A DNA stretch of 33,645 nucleotides from Candidatus Kerfeldbacteria bacterium CG08_land_8_20_14_0_20_40_16. GTDB lineage: Bacteria; Patescibacteriota; Patescibacteriia; UM-FILTER-42-10. The DNA lies in assembly GCA_002774635.1 (NCBI GenBank), contig PEXU01000004.1, forward strand, positions 1 to 33,645. The letters run 5' to 3'. This document shows, piece by piece, positions 1 through 6,130 of the stretch. Numbering within the stretch: the first letter of the stretch is position 1; the number at the start of each line of letters is the position of its first letter. Under the pieces are notes generated by a model. The model was given only the letters and a program-made list of their open reading frames with translations. It made no database searches and had not been told where the DNA came from. A program made the translations under genes and the position numbers.

Positions 1-2
1 AG

Positions 3-269
3 CAAACGGAATATCTTGTCGATGAAGGAGTGTATAATTTAGTGCATTCATATTCAATCAAATTGGCTAATAATAATGACTATTCCGGACTTAAAGTAAT
101 GCAGAGTATTCCAGAAATTTATGATGAGCTTAATAGGGATATTACCGAAATAGAGAGAAATAATTTACTGCAAACCAAAGCTAAGACTCTATTAAGCAAA
201 AGCGACAATAGTTACAATGCTCAAATTAACGAAATTGAGGCAATTATTTCCTCAATAAGCTTCAAGTAA
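3..269 (+). CDS. Unknown protein, C-terminal part (5' end outside window)
   Basis: The frame is open from the first bases of the window to the stop ending at 269, so this is the last 88 residues or so of a longer protein. The in-frame GTG at 30 need not be a start. The visible part is hydrophilic, rich in Asn, Ile, Glu and Lys, and looks helical; no transmembrane segment, signal peptide or catalytic motif can be seen. The next gene starts 7 bases after the stop on the same strand, so the two are probably co-transcribed. I do not recognise the family. Confidence 0.6.
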   Translation, partial: QTEYLVDEGVYNLVHSYSIKLANNNDYSGLKVMQSIPEIYDELNRDITEIERNNLLQTKAKTLLSKSDNSYNAQINEIEAIISSISFK

Positions 270-276
270 TAATCAT

Positions 277-624
277 ATGCCAAATAAGTTGGGGGGTTAT
301 CGTATTTCCGTTGAAGCTCATATAATTGCTTTGATTTTTACTTTAATTCTTATTTTCGCTTCTCTCTTTGTACCAGTAAACATAAACAATAAAGAAGAAC
401 TTAATGCGGTGCATCTAGATTTACCTTTCCGTTTTATTGTTCAAAACCAAACCTCCTATGATCCGCCCTTTCCGGCGAAAGTAAGATTTTATTCACCTTG
501 GGAAAATCCTCCAGAGGTGAATGGCCTAAATTTATTATTATCGATAGCTGTTGTTTTTATAGTATTGGAGGTAGGGGTATTTACTGTTGAAAAAATAAAA
601 AAACAAAAAATGAGATTCTTTTAG
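277..624 (+). CDS. Unknown two-helix membrane protein
   Basis: This encodes 115 residues starting with ATG. A hydrophobic helix spans about residues 15-34 and a second about 84-104, followed by a basic tail (KIKKQK). The roughly 50-residue stretch between them is rich in Pro and aromatic residues and would lie outside the membrane if both ends are cytoplasmic. It follows the preceding partial gene by 7 bases and its stop lies 4 bases from the stop of the convergent hydrolase. No family is recognised and there are no catalytic motifs, so the function is unknown. The membrane topology is an inference from hydrophobicity only. Confidence 0.6.
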   Translation: MPNKLGGYRISVEAHIIALIFTLILIFASLFVPVNINNKEELNAVHLDLPFRFIVQNQTSYDPPFPAKVRFYSPWENPPEVNGLNLLLSIAVVFIVLEVGVFTVEKIKKQKMRFF

Positions 625-628
625 AAAA

Positions 629-1402
629 TTATCTCACTAAAAAATTATAAATCTTCTCAAAAAATTCCGGCGTGGAATAATCCACAAAGGGGTTATGATA
701 AGACTTTTCAATCCAGAAAAGTTCTTTTTTTTCTGATCCAATATTATTATAAATGTATTCCGCACTAATCGGAGGAATAACGATATCTTTTTTAGAATGA
801 ATAATTAAAGCCGGAATTTTCACGTTCGGAAGTTCTTGGCGAGTAAATTCACTGATAAAACGTATGAAGTCTTGTAAATTATTGTAAGGAATTTTTTGAT
901 AGGTGCCAACATGGGAATTTTCGTTCCTGACTTTCATCCACCAGCTTTTTTTGTGGTATTTCTTAATCATTTTGGCGATGGGAATCAAATTGTTTTTCAA
1001 TCTTTCTCGATAGATTTTAGTGGGAGTTCCCACAGTAACTACTTTTTGAACAGCACTGGGGTAACAATTAATTAAATTGAACGCTAAATTTCCGCCAAAA
1101 GAAAAACCCACGATGTGGATTTTGCTGTATTTTTCTTCCATTTTTTTTAAACCCAAACGGGTCGATTCCTGCCAATCACGATAAGTTGTTCTGGCTAATT
1201 TATCCAAAGAGGTGCCGTGCCCGGCCAACCGAATAGCGGAGACAGAAATTCCTTTTTCTGCCAGAAATCTGCCAAACTCCTGGAAATAGGCCGGGGTGCC
1301 CGTAAAACCGTGAATCAAAAGCACAGCGGCATCTCCCCGACCCTGATAAAAAAAGGGTTGGTGCTCCTCAGCAATATCTTCGAGTTTCTCTTCAAATTTC
1401 AT
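629..1402 (-). CDS. Alpha/beta hydrolase (carboxylesterase / monoacylglycerol-lipase-like)
   Basis: A 257-residue serine hydrolase of the Est30/monoacylglycerol lipase type, expected to cleave short esters in the cytoplasm. The oxyanion-hole motif HGFTGTP is at residues 31-37. The nucleophile elbow GFSFGG puts Ser101 at its centre. The acid is probably Asp206 in HSKKDIVIP and the base His236 in SYHNPF, so the triad is complete and in the usual order. There is no signal peptide, and the length is normal for the family. The substrate cannot be told from sequence. It is convergent with the two plus-strand genes on one side and divergent from the tRNA unit on the other. Confidence 0.85.
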   Translation of the reverse strand: MKFEEKLEDIAEEHQPFFYQGRGDAAVLLIHGFTGTPAYFQEFGRFLAEKGISVSAIRLAGHGTSLDKLARTTYRDWQESTRLGLKKMEEKYSKIHIVGFSFGGNLAFNLINCYPSAVQKVVTVGTPTKIYRERLKNNLIPIAKMIKKYHKKSWWMKVRNENSHVGTYQKIPYNNLQDFIRFISEFTRQELPNVKIPALIIHSKKDIVIPPISAEYIYNNIGSEKKELFWIEKSYHNPFVDYSTPEFFEKIYNFLVR

Positions 1403-1409
1403 TTTTTTA

Positions 1410-1438
1410 TTGACCGCCTATTCCGTTTTGGTTATATT
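1410..1438 (+). promoter_or_regulatory. Sigma70-type promoter of the tRNA-Thr unit
   Basis: A -35 box TTGACC (1410-1415) is followed after 17 bases by a -10 box TATATT (1433-1438). Transcription would start near 1445, just ahead of the tRNA-like region and pointing towards the intact tRNA. It lies in the gap beside the start of the divergent hydrolase gene. It is predicted from consensus match and spacing only. Confidence 0.6.
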
Positions 1439-1449
1439 AATAATGTTAT

Positions 1450-1542
1450 GCCAATCTAGTCCCGACGTTCGCTGAAGTCGGGATCCCGGCTTCCGACGTA
1501 AAGTCGGAACGTCGGGACTCAATTGGTAGAGCGACGGTATCG
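1450..1542 (+). pseudogene. 5' half of a tRNA-Thr-like gene with a hairpin inserted in its D-stem
   Basis: Positions 1450-1456 (GCCAATC), then TA and G, look like an acceptor strand, bases 8-9 and the first D-stem base. A 58-base palindrome (1460-1517, beginning TCCCGACGTTC and ending GAACGTCGGGA) follows. The sequence then resumes with CTC AATTGGTA GAGC. Without the palindrome this reads as a perfect D-arm, GCTC-AATTGGTA-GAGC. Next come G, a possible anticodon stem ACGGT (1534-1538) and ATCG. A matching 3' half lies at 1692-1735: ACGGT pairs ACCGT, the joined 7-base loop would be ATCGTAA with anticodon CGT, and the acceptor strands pair at 6 of 7 positions including one G-U. Whether it is dead, or processed in an unknown way, cannot be told. 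Confidence 0.5.
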
Positions 1543-1563
1543 CCCGCCTGCCTATCGCCTAGC

Positions 1564-1638
1564 GCCGATATAGCTCAACGGTAGAGCAATCCCTTCGTAA
1601 GGGAAAGGTTGCCCGTTCAAATCGGGCTATCGGCTCCA
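1564..1638 (+). tRNA. tRNA-Thr (anticodon CGT), CCA encoded
   Basis: This is a full cloverleaf. The acceptor GCCGATA pairs perfectly with TATCGGC. The D-arm is GCTC-AACGGTA-GAGC. The anticodon arm is ATCCC-TTCGTAA-GGGAA, with an A-A mismatch at the outer pair, U33 and anticodon CGT reading ACG codons. The variable loop is AGGTT and the T-arm is GCCCG-TTCAAAT-CGGGC. The discriminator is T and the CCA tail is encoded at 1636-1638. It lies inside a transcription unit bounded by a promoter at 1410-1438 and a terminator at 1852-1883, surrounded by tRNA fragments and GC-rich palindromes. Confidence 0.93.
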
Positions 1639-1656
1639 GGCACTGGGCGGGCCCGT

Positions 1657-1722
1657 CCATCCCGCGAATGCGGGATGATCGGGCGGGCAGGTAAACCGTA
1701 GGTTGTCCCGCGAGATGCGGGA
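1657..1722. repeat. Two copies of the TCCCGC-N-GCGGGA palindrome
   Basis: Two short palindromes follow the intact tRNA, at about 1661-1677 (ATCCCGC-GAAT-GCGGGAT type) and 1706-1723 (GTCCCGC-GAGAT-GCGGGAC). They belong to a family also found at about 1780-1797, 7898-7915, 8624-8640, and at 18042-18057, 18073-18090 and 18179-18196 inside the RNase P RNA gene. The second copy replaces the T-loop of a tRNA-like 3' half. Confidence 0.7.
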
Positions 1723-1735
1723 CGGGTCGGCTCCA
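1692..1735 (+). pseudogene. 3' half of a tRNA-Thr-like gene, T-loop replaced by a palindrome
   Basis: The segment reads TAA, ACCGT (anticodon-stem 3' strand), variable AGGTT, T-stem GTCCC, the 9-base loop GCGAGATGC, T-stem GGGAC, one extra G, acceptor GGTCGGC, discriminator T and CCA. The loop lacks the TTC-A signature and is instead the centre of the local palindrome family. It shares AGGTTG and TCGGCTCCA with the intact tRNA. It complements the 5' half at 1450-1542, so the two may be one gene interrupted in the anticodon loop by the 149 bases that hold the intact tRNA-Thr. Confidence 0.45.
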
Positions 1736-1751
1736 AGCTATGATATACAAG

Positions 1752-1835
1752 TAAAGCAGATGTCGTGTGGTTTTCCGCCATCCCGCGGACGCGGGACGGA
1801 CCCCGCTATGCGGGGGAATCCCACCATCGGCTCCA
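1752..1835 (+). pseudogene. Third tRNA-like 3' end with palindromes in the T-loop
   Basis: TAA-AGCAG-ATGTC resembles an anticodon-loop end, stem and variable loop. GTGTGG-TTTTC (to 1775) and GAATCCCAC (1816-1824) look like a T-arm of the GTGGG-TTCGAAT-CCCAC type split in its loop by about 40 bases holding two GC-rich palindromes. The tail CATCGGC-T-CCA ends at 1835. The three tRNA-like 3' ends fall at 1638, 1735 and 1835, about 100 bases apart, all sharing TCGGCTCCA. No matching 5' half was found, so this is less certain than the other remnant. Confidence 0.35.
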
Positions 1836-1851
1836 TGTTTAGAGTTTATCC

Positions 1852-1883
1852 CCTCCTTTTTCTTTAAGGAGGTTTTATATTTT
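1852..1883 (+). terminator. Rho-independent terminator of the tRNA unit
   Basis: CCTCCTT (1852-1858) pairs with AAGGAGG (1866-1872), and TTTTATATTTT follows. It ends the plus-strand tRNA transcript and overlaps the stop codon of the convergent PPIase gene at 1875. Confidence 0.75.
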
Positions 1884-2987
1884 CACTAAACGAAATATTT
1901 GAGCGTTTTCTAATTCACCTCCTAGCCATTCATCAAAAGCAGGATATCGAATAAGGATGTGCCGAGTATGCACTACCTCTTTATCATTTCCTGCTTCATC
2001 TTTTTGAATAACTTTCTCTTCCACTTTTATAATATGATAGCCATAGTCTGTTTTTATCAAGTCACTAACCTCTCCATTATTCAAGGCAAAAGCGGCTTCT
2101 TCAAATTCCGACACCATTTCTCCCCGGCCAAAATAACCTAAATCTCCTCCGTTGCTGCTTGTGGAACTATCCTCACTGTATTGCTGGGCTAGATCCTCAA
2201 AACTTTGCTCTCCGGCTTTCACTTTGTCTAAAACTTCTTGTGCTTTTGCTTTGGTTTGAGCATCAATATCAGCTTCACTATTAATTTCTTTTTCTAGATT
2301 TCTTCTTAGAATAAAAGGGTAGAGCACTTTGCTTTTGAACTGATCAACATTCCACTGATAAAGCTCCTGCAGTGTTTGCTCTAAAGTTTCCTGCGATCCG
2401 GCCTGCTGAATAATTAATTGAAATTCTTGATCTATTTCTTCCTGGGTGGCGGTAACGTTTTTTTGTTTGGCTAATTGAATCACTAATTCATCCTCAATTA
2501 GGCGGTTAAGAACAGTATCCTTTAATTCCGTTTCCGTTTGGGTAGGCGCATCATTCGGATAAAGTTCCTGTTGTTTTTGATAAAAAAAGCGCAGCGTATC
2601 TAGATCGGCACGAAAGTCGGAATACTTTACAATTTGCCAATTCACTAAAGCAACGGGATAGGGAATTACTTTAATAATCGCATTGGTGTATTTGTCATTC
2701 CAATCATAACGGTATAGACCAACTCCTATTGTTGTTAGAGCGCCAATTATTACAATTAAGACAAGGATAATAATCCACGTAATTACTTTCTTTTTCCCTT
2801 TTTTGCTGGCGGTTGATTTCTCTTTGATATCAGAATCGGTCTGTTTTTTAGCAAAGATCTTTTCTTCTTTACTTTTTTGCTCCTCGCTTTTTCGAACAGA
2901 ACCACTTTTTAATGACTTCGATTTTGGATCTTGGGACGCTTCTTTTGTCTTAGAAGAAACGTCGTTTTTATTGGTTTCTTGATTCAT
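1875..2987 (-). CDS. Membrane-anchored parvulin-type peptidyl-prolyl isomerase (SurA/PrsA-like)
   Basis: A 370-residue foldase expected to help proteins fold outside the membrane. A Lys/Ser-rich cytoplasmic tail (1-67) precedes one transmembrane helix (about 69-91). A SurA_N-like helical region (about 120-235) follows, then parvulin elements: LAQQYSEDSS, GGDLGYFGRGEM (280-291), EFEEAAFALNNGEVS and GYHIIKVEE (316-324). The strand carrying the first catalytic His, normally at the domain start as ARHILI, is instead at 341-347 (TRHILIR), after the rest of the domain. It may be a circularly permuted domain or a lost second parvulin repeat. The FtsB-like gene lies 3 bases upstream, so they are co-transcribed. 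Confidence 0.85.
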   Translation of the reverse strand: MNQETNKNDVSSKTKEASQDPKSKSLKSGSVRKSEEQKSKEEKIFAKKQTDSDIKEKSTASKKGKKKVITWIIILVLIVIIGALTTIGVGLYRYDWNDKYTNAIIKVIPYPVALVNWQIVKYSDFRADLDTLRFFYQKQQELYPNDAPTQTETELKDTVLNRLIEDELVIQLAKQKNVTATQEEIDQEFQLIIQQAGSQETLEQTLQELYQWNVDQFKSKVLYPFILRRNLEKEINSEADIDAQTKAKAQEVLDKVKAGEQSFEDLAQQYSEDSSTSSNGGDLGYFGRGEMVSEFEEAAFALNNGEVSDLIKTDYGYHIIKVEEKVIQKDEAGNDKEVVHTRHILIRYPAFDEWLGGELENAQIFRLVKI

Positions 2988-2990
2988 ATT

Positions 2991-3395
2991 TTATTGACTA
3001 AAGAAATAATTCCACCATCTTTGGGGATTCGACATTTCCTCAAGATTGGCAGGGGTATTAATTGTTCCTTCTTCTGGCTGCTGTTCGGGAACATCAGGAA
3101 TCACGACTACTTTTTCTCCTGGTTTAGCCATACCCAGTTTTGTCCGGGCTTCTTTTTCTTGAAAATCTTCGGTGTTGACGTATTGAATTAAATCGGCCAG
3201 CTCAGCATTCCTTTTTTCTAAATCTTCCACATCCTTCTTTAATTGATTGATTTCCCGATTAACAGCGTACCTCCGGACCACTTCTTTACTTAAGGCTATG
3301 GAAACAAGAACCAGCATTGCTACTCCCCCAATCAGAAAAAGGCGGGAGCGAAGAATTCTGGTGAAGTTAAACTTCTGATTATATTTAGAGGGCAT
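2991..3395 (-). CDS. FtsB/DivIC-like septum formation initiator
   Basis: A 134-residue bitopic protein of the divisome, expected to pair through its coiled coil with an FtsL-type partner. A short basic N-terminus precedes one transmembrane helix (about 18-36). A coiled coil follows (about 43-75, INQLKKDVEDLEKRNAEL). Then comes the family's C-terminal signature, EKEARTKLGMAKPGEKVVVI-like, near 80-99, and a Pro-rich tail ending in an aromatic cluster. Length is typical. It sits 1 base after the PH-domain gene and 3 bases before the PPIase gene, forming a three-gene operon. FtsB and FtsL types are hard to separate, so no symbol is given. Confidence 0.85.
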   Translation of the reverse strand: MPSKYNQKFNFTRILRSRLFLIGGVAMLVLVSIALSKEVVRRYAVNREINQLKKDVEDLEKRNAELADLIQYVNTEDFQEKEARTKLGMAKPGEKVVVIPDVPEQQPEEGTINTPANLEEMSNPQRWWNYFFSQ

Positions 3396-3396
3396 T

Positions 3397-4044
3397 TTAT
3401 TTATTTTTAGCTGGCGGAGAATCGTCTTTTGATTCTTCTGGAATGTCTTTTTTCTTTATAAAGGTGTTGAATTTTTCTTCTCCCATTTTTTCTTTGGCTT
3501 TTTCCAAAATATCAATTAGTTCCCGGGCGGATAGTTCTTCGGCATCTTTGTTTAGCCCTTTTTTTTGAATTTCGGTAATGAGCTCCTGTATTTTTTCAGG
3601 CTCAAAAATATTCCTTATTTCTAAATTAGCGTTAGTTCCTGCGGTCTGAATTATAATTGTACCATAATTCAAAACAGTTGAAAAGATTCCCTTTTTTTTA
3701 AAACTGACGTCTTGAATTTTTTCGTAGATGCTTTCCGAAACTGTTTTTTCGAATAATCCCCTTTGGTCAAAGTCAATGATCCGCTGACTGGTTATGACGA
3801 AAGCGTTAAAATACCAAATAAATAAGAAACGGGCTCCGGCTCCTAAACCAAACAAAAGCAATAGAAAAAAAAGCAATACGCCCCAGAATCCCCTTTGAAA
3901 AAGCGGGAAAAGAAGAAAAAAGGGCAAAATGATGAAAAATAAGGAAACCAGAATTGACCAGAGATGGCTAAGTAGGTAGGAACGGATTATCTTGATTACC
4001 TCTTCCCTTTCTTTCAAATGTTTTGTAAAATAATTATTGGACAT
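3397..4044 (-). CDS. Bacterial PH-domain membrane protein (YdbS-like)
   Basis: 215 residues with two adjacent hydrophobic helices at about 25-49 and 53-77, connected by a very short turn. A bPH2-type domain follows, with ITSQRIIDFDQRGLF and the conserved pattern ESIYEKIQDVSFKKKG, then VLNYGTIIIQTAG. The C-terminus is charged and probably cytoplasmic. Proteins of this kind are widespread in Gram-positive and CPR bacteria, and their exact role is not established. It is the first gene of the operon with the FtsB-like and PPIase genes, and is divergent from the small ORF at 4074. Confidence 0.8.
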   Translation of the reverse strand: MSNNYFTKHLKEREEVIKIIRSYLLSHLWSILVSLFFIILPFFLLFPLFQRGFWGVLLFFLLLLFGLGAGARFLFIWYFNAFVITSQRIIDFDQRGLFEKTVSESIYEKIQDVSFKKKGIFSTVLNYGTIIIQTAGTNANLEIRNIFEPEKIQELITEIQKKGLNKDAEELSARELIDILEKAKEKMGEEKFNTFIKKKDIPEESKDDSPPAKNK

Positions 4045-4073
4045 AGCTAATAATTGATTATCGCATAAAACAA

Positions 4074-4178
4074 ATGATTAGAAAGCGACGTCGGTTATTT
4101 AGAGTTATTTGGATAGTCATTTCAATGATTGCCGGATTAGGAATGATTTTCTTTTTAATCTATCCCCTATTTTATTAG
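4074..4178 (+). CDS. 34-residue single-helix membrane peptide
   Basis: ATG at 4074, stop TAG at 4176-4178. The product has a basic start (MIRKRRRLFR) followed by one hydrophobic stretch of about 22 residues (VIWIVISMIAGLGMIFF...). This is the pattern of a positive-inside single-span peptide. It fills the gap between two minus-strand genes almost exactly, ending 5 bases before the lepA stop. There is no clear ribosome binding site. Similar small membrane ORFs are common in CPR genomes, but I know of no function. Support is from composition only. Confidence 0.5.
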   Translation: MIRKRRRLFRVIWIVISMIAGLGMIFFLIYPLFY

Positions 4179-4183
4179 AAAAA

Positions 4184-6010
4184 TTATTTTCCTTTTAAGA
4201 CTGACAGGTAGGCATGAGAGGGAATTTCCACTTTACCTTGGGAACGCATCCGTTTCTTTCCCTTTTTTTGTTTTTCCAAAAGCTTTCTCTTGCGGGTAAC
4301 ATCGCCTCCGTACAATTTGGCGGTAACATCTTTCCGCATGGGGGCGATTCTTTCTGAAGCGATTATTTTCCCGCCACCTAAGCTAGCGCCCGCTTGCTTT
4401 TGATATCCCAAGACGGCTTGAATCCGAACTTCAAATAGTTGAGGCGGAATGGCTTCTTTTAAGGTCTGAACTATTCGCCGGGCAGTCTCGTAAGCGGAAT
4501 CTTCATAAACAAAAGTAGCCAGCGCCTCCATTTGTTCCCCGGCCACCAAGATATCCAGCCGGCGGATCTTAGTCTCTTTCATTCCGGAAAAATCGTAATT
4601 TAAAGAAGCGTATCCGGAAGTAACGCTTTTTAGTTTATCATAAAAATCCACAATCAGAGAAGTAAGCGGCAGTTCAAAGTGCAAAATAACCCGGTTTTGC
4701 TCTAAATATTCGGTGGTAAGGTATTCCCCCATGCGCTGCAGCACCAGTTCCATAACCACGCCCTGAAAATTAGCCGGGGCAATAACATCTACTTTCATCC
4801 ACGGTTCTTGGATATTTTCGATTGTGCCTTCTTCTGGAAAATCGCTAGGATTATTAATCACCATTTCTTTGCCGCTTTTAAGCCGAATCCGATAAGCCAC
4901 CGAGGGAACGGTTACCACTACTTCCAAATCATATTCCCGTTTTAATCTTTCCTGAACAATATCTAAATGAAGAATTCCTAAAAAGCCGCAGCGAAAACCT
5001 ATTCCTAGGCCAGAAGATTTTTCCGGAACAAAGGTAAAGGCAGAATCATTTAAATGCAGTTTCTCTAAAGCCTCTCTTAAGCGGGTACTGTCCTCTCCTT
5101 CTCTAGGGAAAAAACCGGCATAGACCATTGGCTTCACTTCTTGGTATCCCGGAAGCGGTTCAACTTTTTCCTTTTCTAATTCTAAAACAACGGTGTCCCC
5201 CACCCGGCAGTCCTTTACTGTCTTCAAACCGGAAATTAAATAACCAATCTCCCCTTCAGAGAGCCTAGAAACCGGCTGTAACTGCGGCTTTAGATAACCA
5301 ATGGCAAGCGCCGTAGCATCTTTGCCAGTGGCAATAAAATGAATTGAGTCATTTTTTTCTAAACTGCCTTCTAAAATTCTAACTAAAGCTACTACTCCCT
5401 GATATTCGTCAAAATAAGAGTCGAAAATCAGGGCTTTTAATCTTCCGTTTCCCGCGCTTTGAGGAGCAGGGATATCAGTAATTATTTTTTGAATTATCTT
5501 TTCTACCCCTTGCCCGGTTTTGGCTGATGCCAGAATTATTTCTTCGGATTTAACCCCTAAAAGATTAGCTAGCTCTTGAGCAACTTTATCGGGCTCGGCA
5601 TTAGGGAGATCAATTTTGTTAATAATCGGAATAATTACCAGATTCTGGGCTAGGGCCTGGTACAAATTAGCCAAGGTCTGGGCTTGAATGCCCTGAGTGG
5701 CATCGACCAATAAAAGCGCCCCTTCCACTGCGGAAAGCGAACGAGAAACTTCGTAGCTGAAATCAACGTGGCCCGGGGTATCAATCAGATTGAGAATATA
5801 TTTTTCGTCACCCTGCTGATATTCCATGCAGACCGGCTGTAGTTTAATGGTGATCCCCCGCTCCCTTTCTAAATCCATCTGGTCTAAAAGCTGATCCCGC
5901 ATCTTTCTTTTTTCCACGGTACCGGTAAATTCCAAAAGCCGATCGGCCAAGGTTGATTTACCATGATCGATATGGGCGATAATGCAGAAATTGCGAATTT
6001 GTTGGTTCAT
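4184..6010 (-). CDS. lepA: Elongation factor 4 (LepA), ribosome-associated GTPase
   Basis: 608 residues, full length for LepA, which acts on ribosomes during elongation or subunit assembly. The GTPase motifs are intact: AHIDHGKST (12-20), DTPGHVDF, and NKID. Domain II and an elongation-factor G-like domain III/V follow (GFRCGFLGILHLDI; LNYDFSGMKETKI). The LepA-specific C-terminal domain ends with GGDVTRKRKLLEKQKKGKKR and VEIPSHAYLSVLK. A TATCCT box ends 7 bases before the ATG, which suggests a leaderless or very short leader transcript. A degenerate copy of the first 38 bases of coding sequence lies just upstream. Confidence 0.97.
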   Translation of the reverse strand: MNQQIRNFCIIAHIDHGKSTLADRLLEFTGTVEKRKMRDQLLDQMDLERERGITIKLQPVCMEYQQGDEKYILNLIDTPGHVDFSYEVSRSLSAVEGALLLVDATQGIQAQTLANLYQALAQNLVIIPIINKIDLPNAEPDKVAQELANLLGVKSEEIILASAKTGQGVEKIIQKIITDIPAPQSAGNGRLKALIFDSYFDEYQGVVALVRILEGSLEKNDSIHFIATGKDATALAIGYLKPQLQPVSRLSEGEIGYLISGLKTVKDCRVGDTVVLELEKEKVEPLPGYQEVKPMVYAGFFPREGEDSTRLREALEKLHLNDSAFTFVPEKSSGLGIGFRCGFLGILHLDIVQERLKREYDLEVVVTVPSVAYRIRLKSGKEMVINNPSDFPEEGTIENIQEPWMKVDVIAPANFQGVVMELVLQRMGEYLTTEYLEQNRVILHFELPLTSLIVDFYDKLKSVTSGYASLNYDFSGMKETKIRRLDILVAGEQMEALATFVYEDSAYETARRIVQTLKEAIPPQLFEVRIQAVLGYQKQAGASLGGGKIIASERIAPMRKDVTAKLYGGDVTRKRKLLEKQKKGKKRMRSQGKVEIPSHAYLSVLKGK

Positions 6011-6038
6011 AAGAAATAGGATACTTTAGCAAGTCTTG

Positions 6039-6094
6039 CCCCGTCGAATGACGGGGTGATCGATATGGGCAATTATACAGAAGTTGCGAATTTG
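6039..6094 (-). repeat. Degenerate copy of the lepA 5' end next to a palindrome
   Basis: Positions 6057-6094 match 5964-6001 inside lepA at 34 of 38 bases, in the same orientation. The copy could encode QIRNFCIIAHIDH, the start of the LepA GTPase domain, but has no start codon and runs directly into the palindrome CCCCGTC-GAAT-GACGGGG (6039-6056). It looks like a small tandem duplication of the gene start, with the palindrome at the junction. Confidence 0.75.
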
Positions 6095-6130
6095 AGTTTT
6101 CGTGTCTTTATTAAAGCAGTAAAAATAGAA

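Noticed and set aside
1559-1750. Minus-strand 63-residue ORF over the tRNA region
   Set aside because: It is antisense to the intact tRNA-Thr and the palindromes; composition is low-complexity Arg/Pro and it has no ribosome site.
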